DNA of 64,000 nt from an uncultured Verrucomicrobiota bacterium (GTDB lineage: Bacteria > Verrucomicrobiota > Verrucomicrobiia > Opitutales > Intestinicryptomonadaceae). The position numbers and the translations under genes are program-made. Location: assembly GCA_949293415.1 (NCBI GenBank), contig CASFDK010000027.1, forward strand, positions 24,833 through 88,832, read 5' to 3'. The notes under the pieces were generated by a model. It did no database searches and was not told the origin of the DNA. It saw nothing but the letters and a program-made list of their open reading frames with translations. Positions 18,313 to 26,693 of this stretch are shown here, piece by piece. Positions within the stretch are counted from its first letter, which is position 1; each line of letters begins with the position of its first letter.

Positions 18313-19019
18313 TTTTTGAGCGCGATTTTTTTGAGCCGGCCGCGCGGAAGCAGCAGCGACTGGAAGTAGAGTTTGGTGTTCATCAGCGTGAATTTGAGCG
18401 TGTCCGAAAACGGCTTGTAGTGCGAACCGCCGATTGTGCTTTCGTCGTAGATTGTCGGAATCGGAATTTGTTCGAACCCGATTCCCGCCCACGCCGCCTT
18501 TACCAGAAGTTCGACCTCGAACACGAATCCGCCGAAGTCGAGCGCGAGCCTTTCGATTTGCGCAAGCGGATAACAGCGGAAGCCGCACTGCGTGTCGCCG
18601 AGCCTTTCGCCCGTCTCGCGTTCGAACCAGAAGTTGGAGAATTTGTTTAGGAATCTCCGCTTCGGCGGAATGTCGGGCGCGTCGAAATCGCGTATACCCA
18701 CTATTATTTTGTCGGGAGATTTTTCGGCGGCGGATATGAAGTCGGGCAGGGAGGACGGTGCGTGCTGCCCGTCGGCATCCATCGTGACGACGTGCGTGAA
18801 CCCGAGCTTTCCCGCGAAACCGAACGCCGCTTTCAATGCCTCCGCCTTTCCCCTGTTCTTTTCGAAACGCAAAAGCCGAACATTTTCCCCGCCGACTTTA
18901 ACTGGCGGATTAGAGCCGTCGTCGACGACCACGGCGCAGACGCCGCGCGGCAGCGACGCGACGATTCCGCCGAGCCTTTCGGTGTGGTTGTAAGTCGGTA
19001 TTGCGACGCAAATTTTCAT
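18309..19019 (-). CDS. GT2-family glycosyltransferase, polyene-cluster type
   Basis: 236 residues, first gene of the minus operon. GT-A fold markers: IPTYNH near residue 8, VVDDGS near 32, NRGKAEALKAAF and the metal-binding MDADGQH near 80. The QCGFRCYPL segment near 143 is typical of the short dolichol-phosphate-mannose-synthase-like GT2 enzymes found in APE clusters, where a GT2 unit can be fused to an acyltransferase; here the two are separate genes. No membrane helices, so it acts on the cytoplasmic face, perhaps building the lipid headgroup. The stop overlaps the MMPL start (ATGA). Confidence 0.8.
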   Translation of the reverse strand: MKICVAIPTYNHTERLGGIVASLPRGVCAVVVDDGSNPPVKVGGENVRLLRFEKNRGKAEALKAAFGFAGKLGFTHVVTMDADGQHAPSSLPDFISAAEKSPDKIIVGIRDFDAPDIPPKRRFLNKFSNFWFERETGERLGDTQCGFRCYPLAQIERLALDFGGFVFEVELLVKAAWAGIGFEQIPIPTIYDESTIGGSHYKPFSDTLKFTLMNTKLYFQSLLLPRGRLKKIALKK

Positions 19020-19126
19020 GCATTGAGCTTTGCTCTTGAAAAGGGGGGAGATTTTCGCCAGAGTGCCTGTTTATTAAACCGTAAGACTTGCAGAAACGCG
19101 CCGTTTATACAAACCAAAAGAAAGAA
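19020..19126. promoter_or_regulatory. Divergent control region of the polyene cluster
   Basis: The 107 bases between the GT2 start (19019, minus) and the second ACP start (19127, plus) must hold promoters for both arms. I see no convincing TTGACA/TATAAT pair on either strand; TATTAAA at 19071-19077 is the most AT-rich element. Assignment is by position only. Confidence 0.45.
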
Positions 19127-19417
19127 ATGTCCGTAGATAAAAACAGACTGCAAATGCGCAGGCAAATATGCCGAACGCTCAAGGAAAAGCTTGTCGAAAA
19201 TCTCGACATCCCGTACTCGCCCGACGATCTCTCGGACGACGTTTCGCTTATAGGTTCGGGCTTGGGCTTGGACTCGCTCGACATCCTCGAGATTGTCCTG
19301 TGCGTGGAAAACAATTTTTCCGTCAAGATGCCCGAAAATTCCGCAGGCGTTTTGCGCTCGCTCAACACCCTAGTAGACTACATAATTTCGCAAAAGGACG
19401 CACAATGCGCGAACTGA
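19127..19417 (+). CDS. Second acyl carrier protein of the polyene cluster
   Basis: 96 residues from ATG 19127 (MSVDKNRLQM); an in-frame ATG at 19088 would add 13 residues without ACP character. The phosphopantetheine serine is S50 in GSGLGLDSLDILEIV. Helix 1 is RRQICRTLKEKLVENL and the last helix is LNTLVDYIISQ. Two ACPs, one at the head of the plus arm and one in the minus arm, match APE clusters, which usually carry a pair. The 3' end overlaps the next gene by 13 bases, with the Shine-Dalgarno AAGGA inside this coding region, so the two products are translated together. Confidence 0.85.
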   Translation: MSVDKNRLQMRRQICRTLKEKLVENLDIPYSPDDLSDDVSLIGSGLGLDSLDILEIVLCVENNFSVKMPENSAGVLRSLNTLVDYIISQKDAQCAN

Positions 19418-20481
19418 TTTTAAAGGATATATGGACTGCTGCGGGCGCGGATTTCGGCGCGCTCGGCGGCGCGCAGTGCGTGGCGAATTTCGGCGACGTA
19501 AGGCGGGAACTCAACGCCCTGCGCACTACCGCGGCCCTCTGCGATTTTTCGTTCTCGAAAATTTTCGAATACGGCGAGTCCGACGGCATCGACTTTCTCG
19601 ACACAAGGCTTGCGGCCAACATTCTCAAGCTCCGCTACGGCAGGATAATCGACACGTTTCTCGCCGACGAAAGCGGGCGCATCGCCGCCGAAGCGTTTGT
19701 CGCAAACGCCGCCGACAAGGTTGTTGCAGTGTGCGAACCGCTTTCCGACGGGGCGGTTTCCGTTCTCGCCGAGCCGCCCGAAGCCGACAAAACCGCCGAC
19801 CGCGTTCTGCTTTCCGTGGACGGACCCCTTGCGTGGCGCGTGGTGCGCGACGTTTTCGGCTCGGACATTTTGAACCTTTCCGTCCTTTCTGTCGAAAAAT
19901 ACGACTTCGACGGCGCGGACGTGTTCCTTATGCGCAACGGCAGAACTGGCGAATTCGGCTACCAGTTTCTCGCTCCTGCATCGGCGGCCGAAAGCCTGTA
20001 CGGAAAAATTTCGGCATCGCTCGAATCGGTCGGCGGAACGCTATGCGGCTTCGACGCTCACGCAATCGCGCGGCTCGAGGGCAATTTTTTCAACGTCTAC
20101 GCCGAGGGCGCGAAAATCGGCTGCCCGCTCGAGCTCGGGCTGCAATGGATGGTCGATTTCGACAAAGAATCGTTCGACGGTTTCGGGGCGATTTTCGCAA
20201 AGCGCAATGCGGGCGTGGAACGCACCGTTGTGGGCTTGAAAACCTCGGGCGCAATTCCCGAGCGCGCGGAGATTTTCGACGGTTCGGAGAAGGTCGGCGA
20301 AGTCGCCGTGTCGGCTGAAAGCCCGACGCTTTCGGCAAACATCGGCTTGGGGCTGTTTTCGAAGGAATATGCCGCGTCGGGTTTCGACTTTTCCCTCTCT
20401 CCCGATTCCCCCGCAACAGTTTCGACCGTCTCGCGTCCGTTCGTCTTTGCCGCGAGCCTCGAGCGCGGAATGGACGGGTAA
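19405..20481 (+). CDS. GcvT/YgfZ-like folate-binding protein in the polyene operon
   Basis: 358 residues from ATG 19405, chosen because AAGGA sits 7 bases upstream. The longer open frame is the ACP gene's shadow. The layout follows the aminomethyltransferase (GcvT) family: an N-terminal FGDVRRELNALRTTAALCDFSF segment, MRNGRTGEFGYQFL near residues 175-190 (compare TGYTGEDGFE in GcvT), and FDAHAIARLEGNFFNVYAEG then CPLELGLQWMVDF. GcvT proper moves a one-carbon unit from glycine-derived aminomethyl-lipoate to tetrahydrofolate; relatives use folate in demethylation or Fe-S repair. No gcvP, gcvH or lipoate gene is near, so a role in the glycine cleavage system is unlikely. Its task beside ACP and ketoreductase is unknown. 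Confidence 0.75.
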   Translation: MRELILKDIWTAAGADFGALGGAQCVANFGDVRRELNALRTTAALCDFSFSKIFEYGESDGIDFLDTRLAANILKLRYGRIIDTFLADESGRIAAEAFVANAADKVVAVCEPLSDGAVSVLAEPPEADKTADRVLLSVDGPLAWRVVRDVFGSDILNLSVLSVEKYDFDGADVFLMRNGRTGEFGYQFLAPASAAESLYGKISASLESVGGTLCGFDAHAIARLEGNFFNVYAEGAKIGCPLELGLQWMVDFDKESFDGFGAIFAKRNAGVERTVVGLKTSGAIPERAEIFDGSEKVGEVAVSAESPTLSANIGLGLFSKEYAASGFDFSLSPDSPATVSTVSRPFVFAASLERGMDG

Positions 20482-20496
20482 TTTCCGACAGCAATT

Positions 20497-21255
20497 ATGG
20501 CACCGCAATTTTCTACAGGAAAGCCGCTCGACGGCAAAACCGCAATCATAACGGGCGGCTCGCGCGGAATCGGCGCGGCTGTCGTCTCGAAATTTTGCGA
20601 ACTCGGAGCGCGGGTCTTCTTCACATACGCTTCGAACGCCGAATCCGCGTCGCGCGTTGCCGCCGCAAACGGGGCGGCGGCGTTCAAATGCGACCAGTCC
20701 GACCCCGCCGCCATCGACCGCACTTTCGGCGAAATCTTTTCCGTAGCGGGGCGCATCGACATTCTCGTCAACAATGCGGGAATCACAAAAGACGGCTTCA
20801 TAATAACGCAGCCCGATTCCGATTTCACTTCCGTGCTCGAAACGAACGCCGTTGGGGCATACCGTTGGACGAAACTGGCGGCGAAAAAAATGTTTTCGCA
20901 AAAGGCGGGCTCGGTGATTTTCGTCTCGTCCGCCGCGGCGGTCGTCGGCATTGCAGGGCAGACAAACTACGCGGCGAGCAAGGGCGCACTCTGCGCATTT
21001 TCGCGGGCATTGGCGGCCGAACTCGGGCGCAAGGGCGTTCGGTCGAACGCAATTTGCCCCGGTTTCATCGAAACGGACATGACGGCGAAAATTCCGCGCC
21101 AGCTTTCGCAACGCTATAAAGATTCGGTTGCGCTCGGGCGTTTCGGGCGCGCGGACGAGGTCGCGGAAGTCGCCGCATTCTTGGCTTCCGACGCGTCGTC
21201 GTACATTACGGGGCAGACCATTGTGGTAGACGGCGGCTTGACGGGCTGCTTCTGA
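20497..21255 (+). CDS. FabG-like 3-oxoacyl-ACP reductase
   Basis: 252 residues, a classical short-chain dehydrogenase. NADPH-binding GGSRGIG lies at about residues 20-26, NNAG at about 90 and the catalytic Y158-x3-K162 in NYAASKGA; VDGGL ends the chain as in FabG. It would reduce the 3-ketoacyl-ACP made by the ketosynthases, the step before dehydration in polyene synthesis. It lies 15 bases after the GcvT-like gene in the same operon and converges with the FabH-like gene. No terminator is evident between them. Confidence 0.88.
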   Translation: MAPQFSTGKPLDGKTAIITGGSRGIGAAVVSKFCELGARVFFTYASNAESASRVAAANGAAAFKCDQSDPAAIDRTFGEIFSVAGRIDILVNNAGITKDGFIITQPDSDFTSVLETNAVGAYRWTKLAAKKMFSQKAGSVIFVSSAAAVVGIAGQTNYAASKGALCAFSRALAAELGRKGVRSNAICPGFIETDMTAKIPRQLSQRYKDSVALGRFGRADEVAEVAAFLASDASSYITGQTIVVDGGLTGCF

Positions 21256-21297
21256 TTTTTTCGCGAAGACGTTTCGGCTTCCCGAATTTTCCGCCGC

Positions 21298-22377
21298 CTA
21301 CATTTGCGATTGCGGTTTTGCGGGCGAGTCCGAATAGTCGTCGGCAGTCGCCGCGCCGCGGAAGCTTCCGCTCCAGTTTATCAACGCCGAGCCCCACGAA
21401 AGCCCCACGCCGAACGCGCAGACAACGACTTTCATCCCCGCCTTCAGCACGCCGTGCGCCGCCGCGTCGGCAAGGGCGATAGGCGCGCTCGCCCCGCCGC
21501 AGTTGCCGATGTCGTGCATTTTAAAATGGAGCTTCGAGCGCGGAATTTTCAGACGCTTCGCCGCCGCCGATACAATCATTTCGCCCGCCTGATGGAACAC
21601 GAAAAGGTCGATGTCGTCCACCGAAAGACCGTTTTTTCCGAGCAGCCTATTCACGCTCTGCGGAACGGTTTTATAGGCGAAGGCGAAAATTTTCAGCCCG
21701 TCGATTTTCATATTCGCGTTCGTGCGCACGTTCCCGTTTTCGTCGCGGTATTCCTCGAAGTCCTCGGGCTTTGGAGGGTTGCGCATACCCGAAGTCGGGC
21801 AGATTAAATCGGCGAACCCCGCGCCGTTCGTGCCGAAATCGAAATCGACAATCGAATTTTCGTCGGAACGTTCAACGACCGCCGCCGCCGCCGCATCGCC
21901 GAAAAGCGATACCGCGCTTTTGTCGAGCGGATGTATGAGGCGCGAGGGCGTGTCGGCGGTTATCACGAGGGCTTTTTTTGCAAGCCCCGAATTTATCCAC
22001 GCCGCCGCAGTCGCCAGCGAGTAGGGGAATTGCGAACATCCCAAATTTACGTCGAACGCCGCGCAGGTTTTGCGCAGTCCGAGCCTGTCCTGCATAATGC
22101 AGGCGGTCGACGGCATTGCGTAGTCGGGCGTTTGGGTCGCGAAAACCAACAGGTCGAAGTCTTCCGGAGCTGCGAGCTTTTCGCGTCCGAGCAGCCGCAC
22201 GGCTTTCTCCGCCAAGTCCGACGCGCAGGTTTTCGAATCAACCACCCTGCGCTGCCAAATACCCGACATCTCGGCGATTTTGTCCGCCGTCTCCGCGCCG
22301 AGACGTTCGCGCAGCATTCCGTGCGTGAACCTGTTTTCGCCCGTGGCGTACGCGATTGCCGTGATTGCCGCGTTCAT
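21298..22377 (-). CDS. FabH-like 3-oxoacyl-ACP synthase III
   Basis: 359 residues from ATG 22377 (MNAAITAIAYATG); the frame stays open upstream but has no FabH character there. Catalytic triad C114 (NLGCSQF), H262 (VFHQAGE) and N292 (IGNCGGASAP). About 40 residues longer than E. coli FabH, with an insertion near residues 195-230 (LICPTSGMRNPP...). KASIII enzymes prime chains from acyl-CoA. In this cluster it could supply the starter that APE systems obtain from an aryl-activating ligase, which is absent here. DarB-type condensing enzymes of dialkylresorcinol synthesis are related and cannot be excluded. Lies 20 bases after the GH110-like gene stop on the same strand. Confidence 0.85.
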   Translation of the reverse strand: MNAAITAIAYATGENRFTHGMLRERLGAETADKIAEMSGIWQRRVVDSKTCASDLAEKAVRLLGREKLAAPEDFDLLVFATQTPDYAMPSTACIMQDRLGLRKTCAAFDVNLGCSQFPYSLATAAAWINSGLAKKALVITADTPSRLIHPLDKSAVSLFGDAAAAAVVERSDENSIVDFDFGTNGAGFADLICPTSGMRNPPKPEDFEEYRDENGNVRTNANMKIDGLKIFAFAYKTVPQSVNRLLGKNGLSVDDIDLFVFHQAGEMIVSAAAKRLKIPRSKLHFKMHDIGNCGGASAPIALADAAAHGVLKAGMKVVVCAFGVGLSWGSALINWSGSFRGAATADDYSDSPAKPQSQM

Positions 22378-22397
22378 CGGCTTTTTATTGCGCAATG

Positions 22398-24764
22398 TTA
22401 TTTTACGGTGTTTTTTCTCACCACGATTTTCTTCGTGTCCGACGAGTCGTACACTACCTTCGGATTCGGCGCGAGGTCTGATTTTTCGAACTTGTTGCCC
22501 ACGATTTTCACATCCGACGACGACATTACGAAGAAGCCGTTCCTGTAGTCGCGCGGCGTTTTGCGTTTTGTATTGTTCGTGAAGACGTTTTCGTTGAAGA
22601 CCACGTTTTGCGCCGAACCGATTGTTGCGACCATTCCGAAAGTATCCTTGAACGTGTTTTTCTCGAAGAGAATGTCCCTGATGATAGGGTAGCGTGTTTG
22701 TTCCGTAGAGGGGTCGCCCTTGAGGTATGCGCCGATGAATATGTCGCGTTCGAAATTCCAGTTTTTTACTCCGAGTTGGTTGCAGGAGTCGAACGAGTTG
22801 CCGCGCACGACAACGTTGTCCACTCCGAACCCCTCGCACCAAGTGTTCTGCGTGTAGCCCGTTTCGATTTTTATCGCGCCCATTTCGTTGCGTTTGAATT
22901 TGCAGTTTTCAATCAGAACGTCGCGGGCGAGCACCAAGATTCCGCGCGCCCTGTTGTGGTGGAAGTACGAGTTGCGCACGATTACGTTGCGGGTGTCGAA
23001 AGCGCGGTTGAAGACGATGTAGTTGCCGTTCGCGTTTTTCGGCAGCGGCTTGTCGAACGAAATTTCGTAGCCGTTTGCGAGCTTCCTCTTCGAAACGATT
23101 TTCGCCGAAAAACCGAGCGGCGAGTAGTCCGTGTTTCTGAATTCGATTATGTCGCCCTCCCTGCCGTAGTTGTGGCGCGAGCGCATCGACCTTTCGCCGC
23201 ACTTAGCACCGTACGACGAATTGTCGTGCATATTTATGCAGTCGTCCGCGCCGAACGAGAAATCGCAGCCGTCGAGCTTTATGTAGCCGAGCGACGAAGC
23301 AATGTGGTAGTGGTCGGCTGTACAGGTTATGACGCGCTTTTCGTCTTCCTTTTTCGGCACTATTTTCACGCGTTCGAAGTGCGTGAATTTCTGCTTGCCG
23401 TGCTGGAGGAACGCGTGCCCCGGGTTCGAATAAACCGTGATGTCCGAGAGCGTGATGTGCGTGTTTGAAAGCATCACGAAATTGTTCATATCGTAGTAGT
23501 AGTGCTGCATTCTGAACAGTCTGCCGACTTTTGCCGAGGGGTGGTTTGTGTTGCCGTAGAGCCTGAGCGTGTTGGGAGTTGTCCATTTGAATTTCGGGCG
23601 CGGCTTGCGCCCAGGGAACATATCGTAGTTGAACGGCATTACGCCCTCCAATCCGACGGATTTTTCGGTTTCGTCCCACGCCGAGAGCGTGGCGCAGCGC
23701 ACATAGTCAGGCGCATGGGGAAACGTGTCGTAGTGGACGAACTTGAATTCCACATAGCCCTCCGCGTCGTTTACCTCGGTGATTTTCACGAGGCTTGCGA
23801 GCGGGTCTTTGCTCCAGTCCCAGTCGATTTTGAGATTGCAGATTTTGATTCTGGTGTTGTCCTTAATCCAGAAGTTGCTGGCTTTTTTCTTGAGGAAAAC
23901 GAAAGTCGAACCGTTTGCGTCGAATGTGAAATCCTTCATGTCGGCAATCAAGATTGAGCTGTCGCCTACGAGGTTGTAGACGGCGTCCTTTTCGAAAAGC
24001 AGCTTCGCCGCCCCGATTTTTTTGCAGTGCTCGAGGGCCTTGTTTATGTCTTTCGGATGCACGGTTTTTTCGGGCGTTATTCCGAAATCCTTCGCCCGCA
24101 CGATTGCGCCGTTCGGGTTGTTCGGCAGGTCGATGTCGAACTCCTTCGCTCCCGTCGGCAGGGCGGAGCGGTCGAGAACGTAGTCGGTCTTGTTGCCTTC
24201 AATCGGTATTGCGCGGAACGAGTCGTCTTCGATAATCGACACATTTTCGACAACAGCCGAGAGTTTCGAAAACGCCGTAAACATAAGCGCGTAGTCGCCG
24301 CCGTTTTCCTCCGTTTTGAACCTTACGGAAAATTTTTCGGGTCTGCCGTTTGCGACGACGTTGAATCTCAGCGCATCCGTGCCGTTGCGGAAATTTGCCG
24401 TGTTTCGTACAAGCATGTGCAGATACGCGTCGGAGTCCGCTTCGACTTTCGCCGTCATGTTGAACACATACGCAGTGTTCGGCTTTAACATACCCGTCTT
24501 GAATTTCAGGATATTCGCAAAGAACTTTCCGCCCGTTTGCGTCGTATCTATCGACAGCGTTTTGCCGTCGGGCGGGAGCTTCGCGCTCTTTCGGTCGAGG
24601 TAGGCAATGTTCTCTTTTTTGAAGCCGTCGAGGACGACAACCTTCGGCTTGGCGTCGGAAACTTTCGGCAGAGTGTCGTCCGCATTGGAGTAGTCGGCAT
24701 TCGAACACGCCGAGAGCGACAGAATCGCGAAAGCCGCCAGAGCGGATGCTAAAATTTTTTCCAT
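22398..24764 (-). CDS. GH110-like right-handed beta-helix lipoprotein
   Basis: 788 residues from ATG 24764; the Shine-Dalgarno GGAG is 7 bases upstream, whereas ATG 24770 is too close to it. Lipobox LSAC near residue 18, so a surface or periplasmic lipoprotein. Residues about 25-190 form a beta-sandwich-like region. The rest is a parallel beta-helix with NPGHAFLQHG, then HYHIASSLGYIKLDGC and DDCINMHDNSS near residue 500. That order matches the GH110 alpha-galactosidase family, where a D-D-x-x-N-x-H segment holds catalytic acids. It may remove alpha-galactose from host or plant glycans. It is the gene before the FabH-like gene on the same strand and has no obvious link with polyene synthesis. 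Confidence 0.78.
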   Translation of the reverse strand: MEKILASALAAFAILSLSACSNADYSNADDTLPKVSDAKPKVVVLDGFKKENIAYLDRKSAKLPPDGKTLSIDTTQTGGKFFANILKFKTGMLKPNTAYVFNMTAKVEADSDAYLHMLVRNTANFRNGTDALRFNVVANGRPEKFSVRFKTEENGGDYALMFTAFSKLSAVVENVSIIEDDSFRAIPIEGNKTDYVLDRSALPTGAKEFDIDLPNNPNGAIVRAKDFGITPEKTVHPKDINKALEHCKKIGAAKLLFEKDAVYNLVGDSSILIADMKDFTFDANGSTFVFLKKKASNFWIKDNTRIKICNLKIDWDWSKDPLASLVKITEVNDAEGYVEFKFVHYDTFPHAPDYVRCATLSAWDETEKSVGLEGVMPFNYDMFPGRKPRPKFKWTTPNTLRLYGNTNHPSAKVGRLFRMQHYYYDMNNFVMLSNTHITLSDITVYSNPGHAFLQHGKQKFTHFERVKIVPKKEDEKRVITCTADHYHIASSLGYIKLDGCDFSFGADDCINMHDNSSYGAKCGERSMRSRHNYGREGDIIEFRNTDYSPLGFSAKIVSKRKLANGYEISFDKPLPKNANGNYIVFNRAFDTRNVIVRNSYFHHNRARGILVLARDVLIENCKFKRNEMGAIKIETGYTQNTWCEGFGVDNVVVRGNSFDSCNQLGVKNWNFERDIFIGAYLKGDPSTEQTRYPIIRDILFEKNTFKDTFGMVATIGSAQNVVFNENVFTNNTKRKTPRDYRNGFFVMSSSDVKIVGNKFEKSDLAPNPKVVYDSSDTKKIVVRKNTVK

Positions 24765-24825
24765 AATCATACTCCGCCGACGATAAAACAATACCGAGCT
24801 AATGCAACACTTAAAATATACACGG

Positions 24826-24969
24826 CGGCGCACAAAAAAAGCTCCGCGCGCGCGGAGCTTTTCGAAAAGTCTGTTTTTCGGTGCTACTTGCGTCTGCGGT
24901 AGACAGCCAAGCCGAATGCGATAGCCCCGAAGATTGCAGCCCATTCCGCGGGTTCGGGAACTGCCGTCA
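24826..24969. repeat. 144-bp PEP-CTERM tail plus terminator cassette, copy 1
   Basis: By eye it matches 26550-26693 at 143 of 144 positions. It spans the terminator, the short 3' UTR, the stop codon and the last 28 or so codons (from ...AVPEP onward). Outside this block the two genes diverge strongly. Confidence 0.9.
24834..24865 (-). terminator. Perfect hairpin terminator of first PEP-CTERM gene
   Basis: AAGCTCCGCGCG arms form a self-complementary hairpin, followed by TTTTTTTG on the minus strand, 20 bases past the stop of the gene ending at 24884. The identical element recurs at 26558. Confidence 0.9.
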
Positions 24970-26479
24970 GCCAGCCGCTTTCGTTTACCCTAACGTTGAG
25001 CAGATTTTTTTCCGAGTCGTAGAAGCGCGCCTTTGCGAGTTCCGAAATTGTTTCGGAGTTCGTGCCGACGTAAATGGAATTTTCGCGGAAGTTGTAGATT
25101 CGCAATTCGCCGTCTTTGACTATCGAAACGGTTCTACCTTCGCCTTCGAAAATGAGTTTTGCAAGGTCGTTTTGCATTTTGATATCGAGAGCCGAGCCGC
25201 TTGTAATGTAGATGTCTTCAAAAGTCTGTTCCGAGTATACATTCATTACGCTTCCGAGGTCGGAGTTTACGTCCAACGCCGTGGCGATTCTGATTCCCTT
25301 GCCGTTTTGGTCTTTGAACGCGTTCGTCTGATGGAGGTTCAGTTCCGAGTTGCCCCAAAGTCTGATTCGCGCGTTTACGCCCGAAACTTCGTTGACCACA
25401 ACATGTGCGCCCGATTGAACATTGAGTACCGCGCGGGTTATACCCAAGTCGACATCTTTCATCCTTTCGCCGAAGAGGTCAACAATTTGGTCTACATTCC
25501 AGTTTGCCCCTTCAAAGAGCTCCGCCTTGCGGACGAATCTTACGCCGTTGTTCGTCGAAGCCGTTGCTTGGTTGAACGTGCCGTTCGATTCCACCATGAA
25601 CAATTTGAGCTGTTGGACGGGCTTTGTGTTGTGGATGTTCAGCGTTCCGTTTACGAAGATTTTGCTGCCGCCGCCCATTTCGAGCTTGCCGTAGACGTTC
25701 GACGTTGTGCCTGTGTCGATGGAAAGCCAGTTGTCGAGCGACCTGAACACACCCTTTTCGCCGATGTTGAACTGTCCGCCCTTGAAGACGAAATTGCCTG
25801 TCTTGCTTTGCACCGTAAGCGTGCCGTCAATTTGCACGAGCCCCGCCTTGCGCGATTCCATACAAGATTCCAGTCTGCCCGCCCAATTTACGTTCGAATC
25901 CTCTTTAATCCAGAGCTTTGATTCCGCCTTGGTATTTAGCCCTATAACGGTTTTTGTCGCTTTCACCGTGCCGTTGAAGTGCTCGAAAACCATCGACTGC
26001 CCCTGAGTATCCGCGCCGCTATCGATTGTCAACTGCGAGCCGAAATCTGCCAAAACATTTGCTTTCTTGTAGTCGGCATTCGAGTTTTTTACCGTGGTCA
26101 GCATAAAGTTTTGCGCCCACGAGGCCGCGGAAATTGCGGTGATATCGGCAGCCGAATTTACGTCGACCGTTATACCGTCCGTCGGTCCGTAGCTTGCAAT
26201 GTTCACCTTGCCCTTGCCGTCGGCGGCAGTCGAATCGATTGCGGTTATCGTCTTGACGATTTTGCCGTCCGTGGCGCGGAACATTTCGCCCTTGTCTGCC
26301 GCTTGGTTGGGCGTGGCGTCGAGAATAAGGTTGGTATCGGCGTTGACACCCGTTATGGACTCGCGTTGACCCGTTGTGTTCGTATATTTTCCCGCGATTG
26401 TAACTTTGTCGGCAAACAAAGCCGAATATGCAGCAATGCAGAGCGTTGTAGTAAATATGTTTTTGATGGCAGCCTTCAT
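24884..26479 (-). CDS. PEP-CTERM-sorted beta-solenoid surface protein 1
   Basis: 531 residues with a signal peptide (MKAAIKNIFTTTLCIAAYSALFA). The body is made of short beta-strand repeats rich in N, G, T and V (GTLTVQSKTGNFVF, GKLEMGGGSKIFVNGTLNI), as in autotransporter-type solenoids. The C-terminus is a PEP-CTERM-type signal: VPEPAEWAA, a hydrophobic helix (IFGAIAFGLAV) and YRRRK. Such tails are recognised by an exosortase and cut after transport; no exosortase gene is in the window. Function unknown, probably an extracellular matrix or adhesion component. TATAAT occurs on the minus strand only 7 bases before the ATG, so the promoter or start is unclear. Confidence 0.82.
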   Translation of the reverse strand: MKAAIKNIFTTTLCIAAYSALFADKVTIAGKYTNTTGQRESITGVNADTNLILDATPNQAADKGEMFRATDGKIVKTITAIDSTAADGKGKVNIASYGPTDGITVDVNSAADITAISAASWAQNFMLTTVKNSNADYKKANVLADFGSQLTIDSGADTQGQSMVFEHFNGTVKATKTVIGLNTKAESKLWIKEDSNVNWAGRLESCMESRKAGLVQIDGTLTVQSKTGNFVFKGGQFNIGEKGVFRSLDNWLSIDTGTTSNVYGKLEMGGGSKIFVNGTLNIHNTKPVQQLKLFMVESNGTFNQATASTNNGVRFVRKAELFEGANWNVDQIVDLFGERMKDVDLGITRAVLNVQSGAHVVVNEVSGVNARIRLWGNSELNLHQTNAFKDQNGKGIRIATALDVNSDLGSVMNVYSEQTFEDIYITSGSALDIKMQNDLAKLIFEGEGRTVSIVKDGELRIYNFRENSIYVGTNSETISELAKARFYDSEKNLLNVRVNESGWLTAVPEPAEWAAIFGAIAFGLAVYRRRK

Positions 26480-26549
26480 TGTAATTATTATAATGCGCGA
26501 GAATTTTTTCGCCTTGTCCGATTTTTGTCAAGCACAATACACGGGCGGA

Positions 26550-26693
26550 CGGCGCACAAAAAAAGCTCCGCGCGCGCGGAGCTTTTCGAAAAGTCTGTTT
26601 TTCGGTGCTACTTGCGTCTGCGGTAGACAGCCAAGCCGAGTGCGATAGCCCCGAAGATTGCAGCCCATTCCGCGGGTTCGGGAACTGCCGTCA
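26550..26693. repeat. 144-bp PEP-CTERM tail plus terminator cassette, copy 2
   Basis: Second copy of the cassette at 24826-24969, one substitution apart. The stop-plus-tail part (about 78 bases) is present again at 28607-28684 with two differences, but there the terminator is a different hairpin. Confidence 0.9.
26558..26589 (-). terminator. Perfect hairpin terminator of second PEP-CTERM gene
   Basis: Same AAGCTCCGCGCG self-complementary hairpin with T run as at 24834, 20 bases past the stop of the gene ending at 26608. Confidence 0.9.

Noticed and set aside
26480..26535. Promoter for PEP-CTERM gene 1 from TATAAT and TTGACA
   Set aside because: TTGACA and TATAAT are 33 bases apart and TATAAT is 7 bases from the ATG; no acceptable pair.
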